DNA of 9,624 nucleotides from Bacteroidales bacterium (lineage in GTDB: Bacteria > Bacteroidota > Bacteroidia > Bacteroidales > UBA932), in contig JAFUQW010000098.1 of assembly GCA_017472115.1 (NCBI GenBank), forward strand, positions 1 through 9,624. Reading direction: 5' to 3'. Positions 6,488 to 9,624 of the stretch are shown one piece after another. The notes below the pieces were generated by a model. That model saw nothing but the letters and a program-made list of their open reading frames with translations, was not told the DNA's origin and did not search any database. The stretch's first letter is position 1. Each line of letters starts with the position of its first letter. Position numbers and translations under genes: made by a program.

Positions 6488-6656
6488 GGCAACGCCTAGG
6501 GGCAACGCTGGGCAGCAACGCTGGTGGGAAACTACTATGGCAACGCTGGGAGCAACGCTAAGAGGTATCAACGAGAAGCAACACCTGAGGGAAACACCTG
6601 AGGGCAAGGCTGGGGGCAACGCTTAGGAGTAACGCCTGGGGCAATATTGGGAGGGA
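6488..6656. repeat. Degenerate tandem array, unit about 11-14 nt (GCAACGCTGGG)
   Basis: About a dozen imperfect units of the form GCAACGCyTGGG follow one another, with variable spacing. Clear copies are near 6488, 6502, 6514, 6540, 6552, 6618 and 6630, and a nearly perfect 13-nt duplication of ACACCTGAGGG lies near 6590-6605. Because unit lengths are not multiples of three, a conserved protein repeat is unlikely. It lies between the palindrome cluster and the transposase gene. Confidence 0.65.
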
Positions 6657-6763
6657 CGGATGGAGGAATTTTGTCATGGAAATTTGTTTGATTTTTTATA
6701 AAAATTGAACAAATTTTTGGAGATAAATCCTGCTCTGAGATATCTGTAAAGGCGATTTTCAAA

Positions 6764-6796
6764 ATTATCCGCATACTTTTTCGGTATGCGGATAAT
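6764..6796. repeat. 13-bp perfect hairpin before the transposase gene
   Basis: ATTATCCGCATAC (6764-6776) pairs perfectly with GTATGCGGATAAT (6784-6796) around a 7-nt loop, TTTTTCG. It ends 28 nt before the chosen transposase start at 6825. An upstream in-frame ATG (6786) lies inside the right arm, and the left arm holds a mirror ATG for a minus-strand frame. It may be an autoregulatory site or element boundary; that is inference. Confidence 0.65.
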
Positions 6797-6824
6797 CATT
6801 CGGAACTTTGCAAAAAAAGAAATA

Positions 6825-7685
6825 ATGGCTAAAGAAAGATTTTACCACATCTACACCAAAGGACTGGAAGACATGGTCATATTCCTAGATCGTGAAGATT
6901 ATATTGCCGGTATGAACTATATCGCCATATGCGTACATCTGACTTCAATTGACTTATTGGCATTTGTATTGATGTCCAATCATTTCCATTTCGTTACGAA
7001 ATCCGGACACGATGATGCGGTAAGATTCATTAACTTATTCAAACAGTTGATAGCGTCTTATCTAAGAAATAAATATGGAATAGTCAAAGCTTTACATCAA
7101 TGCATTGCCGAATGTAAAGAAATCGATCTGACGGATGAAGGTCTCAAGAAAATCATAGCATACATTCTCAATAATCCTGTAAAGGCCGGTATCAACTGCG
7201 CTCCACAAAATTATGAATGGAGCAGTTGCAGATGCTACTTTTCAAATATCGGGACAAGTAAGCATCTCACTCCGATCAGCAGTTTAGGCACTAGGAAAGC
7301 CAGGAGAATCTTACATAGTAAATGTCAACTGAACGATAGTTATCTTATTAATGAAGATGGATATATCGAACCGGCATCATATATAAATATTCAATTTGTA
7401 GAAAAACTCTTTAAGAGAGCAAGTTCACTAGGATACTTCTTGAATTCTTCGAGTAGGACAGATCGAAAGGAAATGCCTGTTTCGTACAGTGACAGCACAA
7501 TAATATCATGTCTTAAAGAGATTCTGGAAAAGCAGTATGATTCATTGAGTATCAGCGAACTTCCTGAAGAAAGTGTCATAAGAATCATAAGATATCTTAA
7601 AAACAAGTTAGCATGCTCACCAAAGCAGATAGCAAGGATATTGAACCTAGAAGTGAAAAGAGTAATACAGGTAATAAATATTTAA
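6825..7685 (+). CDS. REP-associated tyrosine transposase (RAYT; HUH/Y1 family) with C-terminal HTH
   Basis: This 286-residue protein resembles RAYT proteins, single-strand endonucleases related to IS200/IS605 TnpA that act on hairpin palindromes. The opening, MAKERFYHIYTKG, is the usual family start. The metal-binding HUH motif is LMSNHFHFV, with His53 and His55. The candidate catalytic tyrosine is Tyr113 in IIAYILNNPVKAGI, followed by the family NPV motif and YEWSSC at 130-135. Residues about 220-286 form a helical extension ending in a helix-turn-helix-like segment (SPKQIARILNLEVKRVIQVI), so it is longer than the roughly 165-residue enterobacterial RAYTs. An in-frame ATG at 6786 would add 13 residues but lies inside a perfect hairpin, so I prefer 6825. 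GC content in a sampled 60-nt line is about 38% against about 57% for pdxA, suggesting a foreign or specialised origin. It probably forms an operon with the HRDC gene 21 nt downstream. Confidence 0.88.
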   Translation: MAKERFYHIYTKGLEDMVIFLDREDYIAGMNYIAICVHLTSIDLLAFVLMSNHFHFVTKSGHDDAVRFINLFKQLIASYLRNKYGIVKALHQCIAECKEIDLTDEGLKKIIAYILNNPVKAGINCAPQNYEWSSCRCYFSNIGTSKHLTPISSLGTRKARRILHSKCQLNDSYLINEDGYIEPASYINIQFVEKLFKRASSLGYFLNSSSRTDRKEMPVSYSDSTIISCLKEILEKQYDSLSISELPEESVIRIIRYLKNKLACSPKQIARILNLEVKRVIQVINI

Positions 7686-7706
7686 ACCATTTAAAATCGA
7701 ATCATT

Positions 7707-8252
7707 ATGTTGTACAAAGAAGAATTGATCAGAGTTTACGAAGAGGCAATTGCAGTAGCCAGGTTTGAGGCTAAGATTGAGGCCAGGATGAGAGTAGCGT
7801 TGTCGATGCTTGAAAGTGAAATGAGTTACGAAGAGATTGAGAAGTTTACCGGGGTGACCAAGGATGAAATCGAATATGAAATCGAAAGTAACATGGATTG
7901 GGATACCGAGTGGGACAGTGACTGGAGAGCTGAACATGATTGTGTTCATGGAAATAAAATGGACGACCGAGCTAGGAAAACCACAGCAGATGTGGTAAGG
8001 GAAGCTACACCAAAGCCGGAGGATCTGCCGATTGTCAATATCGGGTTGGAGATACGGCTCAAGGAATGGAGGTCTAAGCATTACAAGGCGTTGAACATAC
8101 CGGCTTATAGAGTAATTCCGAACAAGACTCTTACAGAGATCGCCACCAAGATTCCTCGGACTCGCGAAGAGCTGATGGCGATCAACGGATTTGGAGAAGC
8201 AAGATGGGAAAAGTTCGGAGAAGAGATTCTGGCTATCACGTCTGAATTTTAA
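7707..8252 (+). CDS. HRDC-domain protein linked to the RAYT gene
   Basis: This 181-residue acidic protein has three parts. Residues 1-60 are predicted helical and charged, with a segment RMRVALSMLESEMSYEEIEKFTGVT that resembles the HTH-like tail of many phage- and transposase-associated proteins. Residues 61-110 are a low-complexity linker (DWDTEWDSDW). Residues about 113-181 match the HRDC fold: LKEWRSKHYKALNIPAYRVIPNKTLTEIA, then PRTREELMAINGFGEARWEKFGEEIL. HRDC domains of RecQ helicases and RNase D bind DNA or RNA structures. No helicase or nuclease motif accompanies it, so this is a stand-alone HRDC protein. It begins 21 nt after the transposase stop on the same strand and is likely cotranscribed. 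An accessory role in recognising hairpin DNA is inference. Confidence 0.8.
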   Translation: MLYKEELIRVYEEAIAVARFEAKIEARMRVALSMLESEMSYEEIEKFTGVTKDEIEYEIESNMDWDTEWDSDWRAEHDCVHGNKMDDRARKTTADVVREATPKPEDLPIVNIGLEIRLKEWRSKHYKALNIPAYRVIPNKTLTEIATKIPRTREELMAINGFGEARWEKFGEEILAITSEF

Positions 8253-8344
8253 CATAGGTATCAAGGTTAATAACTATATTATTATAGATAAAAGCGTATG
8301 TATTAGTAGATAAGACCAGCTATAGATACACACAACGGGCATAA

Positions 8345-8468
8345 GTGTGGCTAGGGGTGGGGTTTGTCTGAGCCCTAGACACAGGGACTTTTTTGTAAGG
8401 CATTATTAAACAGCAAATTACAAACCAGGTATGTGGCTAGGGCTTCCTTAAAATGAAGCCCTAGCCAC
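8345..8468. repeat. Three-hairpin composite REP-like element, copy B
   Basis: This is a diverged second copy of 5948-6070. Hairpin 1 pairs GTGGCTAGGG (8347-8356) with CCCTAGACAC (8373-8382), one mismatch. The middle hairpin pairs TTTGTAA (8392-8398) with TTACAAA (8418-8424). Hairpin 3 is a perfect 15-bp stem between 8432-8446 and 8455-8469 with an 8-nt loop, built on GTGGCTAGGG and its complement. The order and near-equal length match copy A. It begins about 90 bp after the HRDC stop codon, so the two copies bracket the gene pair. Confidence 0.8.
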
Positions 8469-8483
8469 ACCTTAAAACGGAAA

Positions 8484-8675
8484 ATGGTCAAAAGTATCCG
8501 ATCAAAGAAGCTAAAGAAGGAAACGGACACAGAAACTGAAAAGAAGAAACTGGATAAGGAACCTGAACGAAGGGATGGAGGAAAGAAACTGAATAAGGAA
8601 CCTGAACGAAGGGATGGAGGGAAGGAGCAAGACAAGAAATCTGAGAGAAACACGATAGTTGGAAGATGGAGATGA
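8484..8675 (+). CDS. Doubtful small, highly charged protein with a duplicated 13-residue unit
   Basis: A 63-codon frame starts with an ATG 14 nt after the last hairpin of copy B. Its product is very rich in Lys, Glu, Asp and Arg, and contains KKLDKEPERRDGG followed by the near-identical KKLNKEPERRDGG. There is no hydrophobic core, known domain or clear ribosome binding site. The composition is what purine-rich DNA gives by chance, so I doubt that it is translated. Confidence 0.15.
   Translation: MVKSIRSKKLKKETDTETEKKKLDKEPERRDGGKKLNKEPERRDGGKEQDKKSERNTIVGRWR
8546..8623 (+). repeat. 39-nt tandem duplication
   Basis: Two adjacent 39-nt units (8546-8584 and 8585-8623) differ at only two positions. 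The unit contains AAGGAACCTGAACGAAGGG. The high identity within a degenerate tract suggests a recent slippage or duplication event. The unit length is a multiple of three and so keeps any reading frame. Confidence 0.85.
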
Positions 8676-8871
8676 AAAGAGAAGATGGTCGAGGAAGAGG
8701 AAGATGGAAGAGGAAGATGGAAGTAAGGGACGAACGAGGAGATGGGACAAGAAATGCGAGAGGATGTTGAGAGAGAAGGTAGAAGAGAAAAAGGAAGAAG
8801 AGACGAACAGGAGATGAAGAGACGAACAGGAGACTAACGGGAGATGAAGAGGGGATTTGGAATTAATTTAT

Positions 8872-8879
8872 TATATTTG
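8872..8879 (+). promoter_or_regulatory. Candidate -7 box for recG
   Basis: TATATTTG matches the Bacteroidota TAnnTTTG -7 consensus. The nearest TTTG upstream (8856-8859) leaves a spacer of only 12 nt, too short for a -33 box. Initiation would fall at about 8886, directly at the first recG ATG. This promoter would favour the second ATG (8905) or a nearly leaderless message. Confidence 0.4.
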
Positions 8880-8886
8880 CTGTATT

Positions 8887-9624
8887 ATGGCACATGGACT
8901 GGATATGGAGATTCAATTTCTGCCGGGGGTGGGGCCTAAGAGGGCTGAACTTCTGCGGAAGGAGCTGGCAGTGGAGACTGTCGGCGATCTTTTGCGTCTG
9001 TACCCTTTCAGGTACATCGACAAGAGTTCCATTGTCAGGATCTGTGATGCGAGACCGGACATGGCATACCTTCAGGTCCGTGCAAGGGTCACCAGGGTAG
9101 ACCTCTACGGTTCCAACGGACAGGCTGAAACCGACACACTGAAGTTCAACACCATACGTAGAATGAGTGTTTGGGTGGAAGACGGTACCGGAGAGATGGA
9201 GATGGTCTTCTTCAAGGGCATCAAGTGGATGCACGAGAAGCTGAAGCCGGGAACGGAGTTCATCTTTTTCGGCAAGCCGACCGCATTCAACGGACGCATC
9301 AACATGGTCCATCCTGAAGTCGACGCAGTCCCAGTCCAAAAGTCCCAGCTCCCATCGGGACAGACGGGGGAACTGGGTGGCTATGGGGCACCGAAGATGA
9401 CGGGAGTGTATGCTAGTACTGAGAGGTTGAAGAATGCGGGGGTCACCGGGAAGGTTATGAACAAGATGATGGAGGCGGCGCTGGACAGGGGGCTTCCTTA
9501 CATCGAGGAGTCGCTTCCGGAGTATGTCATGAAGCAGTGCGGACTTGTGCCTCTGCATTATGCGCTCCGCAACATCCACTTCCCTACCGACATGCTCGCC
9601 CTTGAGAAGGCCAAATACAGACTG
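8887..9624 (+). CDS. recG: ATP-dependent DNA helicase RecG, N-terminal part (cut by window edge)
   Basis: The frame stays open for 246 codons to the window end, so the gene continues to the right. RecG remodels stalled replication forks and Holliday junctions. The visible part is the N-terminal wedge region: IQFLPGVGPKRAELLRKEL (9-27) and TVGDLLRLYPFRYIDKS (31-47) are characteristic of Bacteroidota RecG. An OB-fold follows at about 60-145 (SVWVEDGTGEMEMVFFKGIKW, then FFGKP). LPEYVMKQCGLVPLHYALRNIHFP (210-233) is the conserved segment just before the helicase domain. Motifs I-VI are beyond the edge. The start could instead be the in-frame ATG at 8905 (MEIQFLPG), which would leave a short leader after the candidate -7 box at 8872. 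Confidence 0.93.
   Translation, partial: MAHGLDMEIQFLPGVGPKRAELLRKELAVETVGDLLRLYPFRYIDKSSIVRICDARPDMAYLQVRARVTRVDLYGSNGQAETDTLKFNTIRRMSVWVEDGTGEMEMVFFKGIKWMHEKLKPGTEFIFFGKPTAFNGRINMVHPEVDAVPVQKSQLPSGQTGELGGYGAPKMTGVYASTERLKNAGVTGKVMNKMMEAALDRGLPYIEESLPEYVMKQCGLVPLHYALRNIHFPTDMLALEKAKYRL

Larger units (their letters stand above)
8480..8860 (+). other. Purine-rich low-complexity tract
   Basis: For about 370 bp the plus strand is overwhelmingly A and G, with GGAAGATGGAAG- and GAAGAG-type runs. It includes short tandem duplications: a 39-nt pair at 8546-8623, an AGGAAGATGGA pair around 8700-8725, and a 19-nt pair at 8801-8819 and 8820-8838 (unit AGACGAACAGGAGA). I see no supported gene apart from a doubtful 63-codon frame at its start. 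Such polypurine DNA can form unusual structures. It separates the transposase unit from recG. Confidence 0.7.

Noticed and set aside
6568..6774. Minus-strand 68-codon frame with a Pro-rich C-terminus
   Set aside because: It starts inside the 13-bp hairpin and ends in the degenerate tandem array, and has no recognisable domain or translation signal.
8345..8468. CRISPR array or paired rho-independent terminators
   Set aside because: There are only two palindromic arm pairs with no regular spacers, no cas genes, and no U-tract after the stems.
8863..9579. Long minus-strand frame of 238 codons
   Set aside because: It is the antisense shadow of recG, whose plus-strand frame matches the RecG family throughout and runs off the window edge.

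Overview
This window looks like chromosomal DNA from a member of the Bacteroidota, most likely the order Bacteroidales. The evidence is Bacteroidota-type promoters (a TTTG -33 box and a TAnnTTTG -7 box) at several gene starts, the lack of strong Shine-Dalgarno sites, a lipoprotein glycoside hydrolase of the DUF4038/GH140 type, and Bacteroidales-like PdxA and RecG sequences. I cannot name the species from sequence alone.

Left part (1-3235, minus strand): four tightly packed genes, pdxA, rnhA, rfbC and rfbD, transcribed right to left with gaps of 1-2 nt or a 4-nt overlap. They encode a vitamin B6 biosynthesis enzyme, RNase HI, and the last two enzymes of dTDP-L-rhamnose synthesis. rfbA and rfbB are not present. 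A strong consensus promoter just beyond rfbD reads out of the left edge, so a new transcription unit starts there.

Middle part (3236-6824): one gene, a minus-strand lipoprotein glycoside hydrolase with its own promoter, is set between palindrome-rich DNA. The 1.9 kb from 4933 to 6824 holds no convincing gene. It does hold many structured repeats: twin 37-nt inverted repeats, a 215-nt GC-rich multi-hairpin block, a three-hairpin element, a 107-nt element with a 24-bp perfect stem, a degenerate GCAACGC tandem array, and a 13-bp perfect hairpin. The 107-nt element has a second copy at 3325-3431. The stem differences between the two copies are mostly compensated, so structure is conserved rather than a peptide.

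Right part (6825-8252, plus strand): a REP-associated tyrosine (HUH/Y1) transposase gene, then 21 nt later a gene for a protein with a C-terminal HRDC domain. The pair is bracketed by two diverged copies of the three-hairpin element (5948-6070 and 8345-8468). I read this as a candidate REPtron-like unit: a transposase domesticated with its palindromes and an accessory nucleic-acid-binding protein. It is the most interesting system in the window.

Far right (8480-9624): a 370-bp purine-rich, repetitive stretch is followed by the first 246 codons of recG, cut by the window edge before the helicase motifs.
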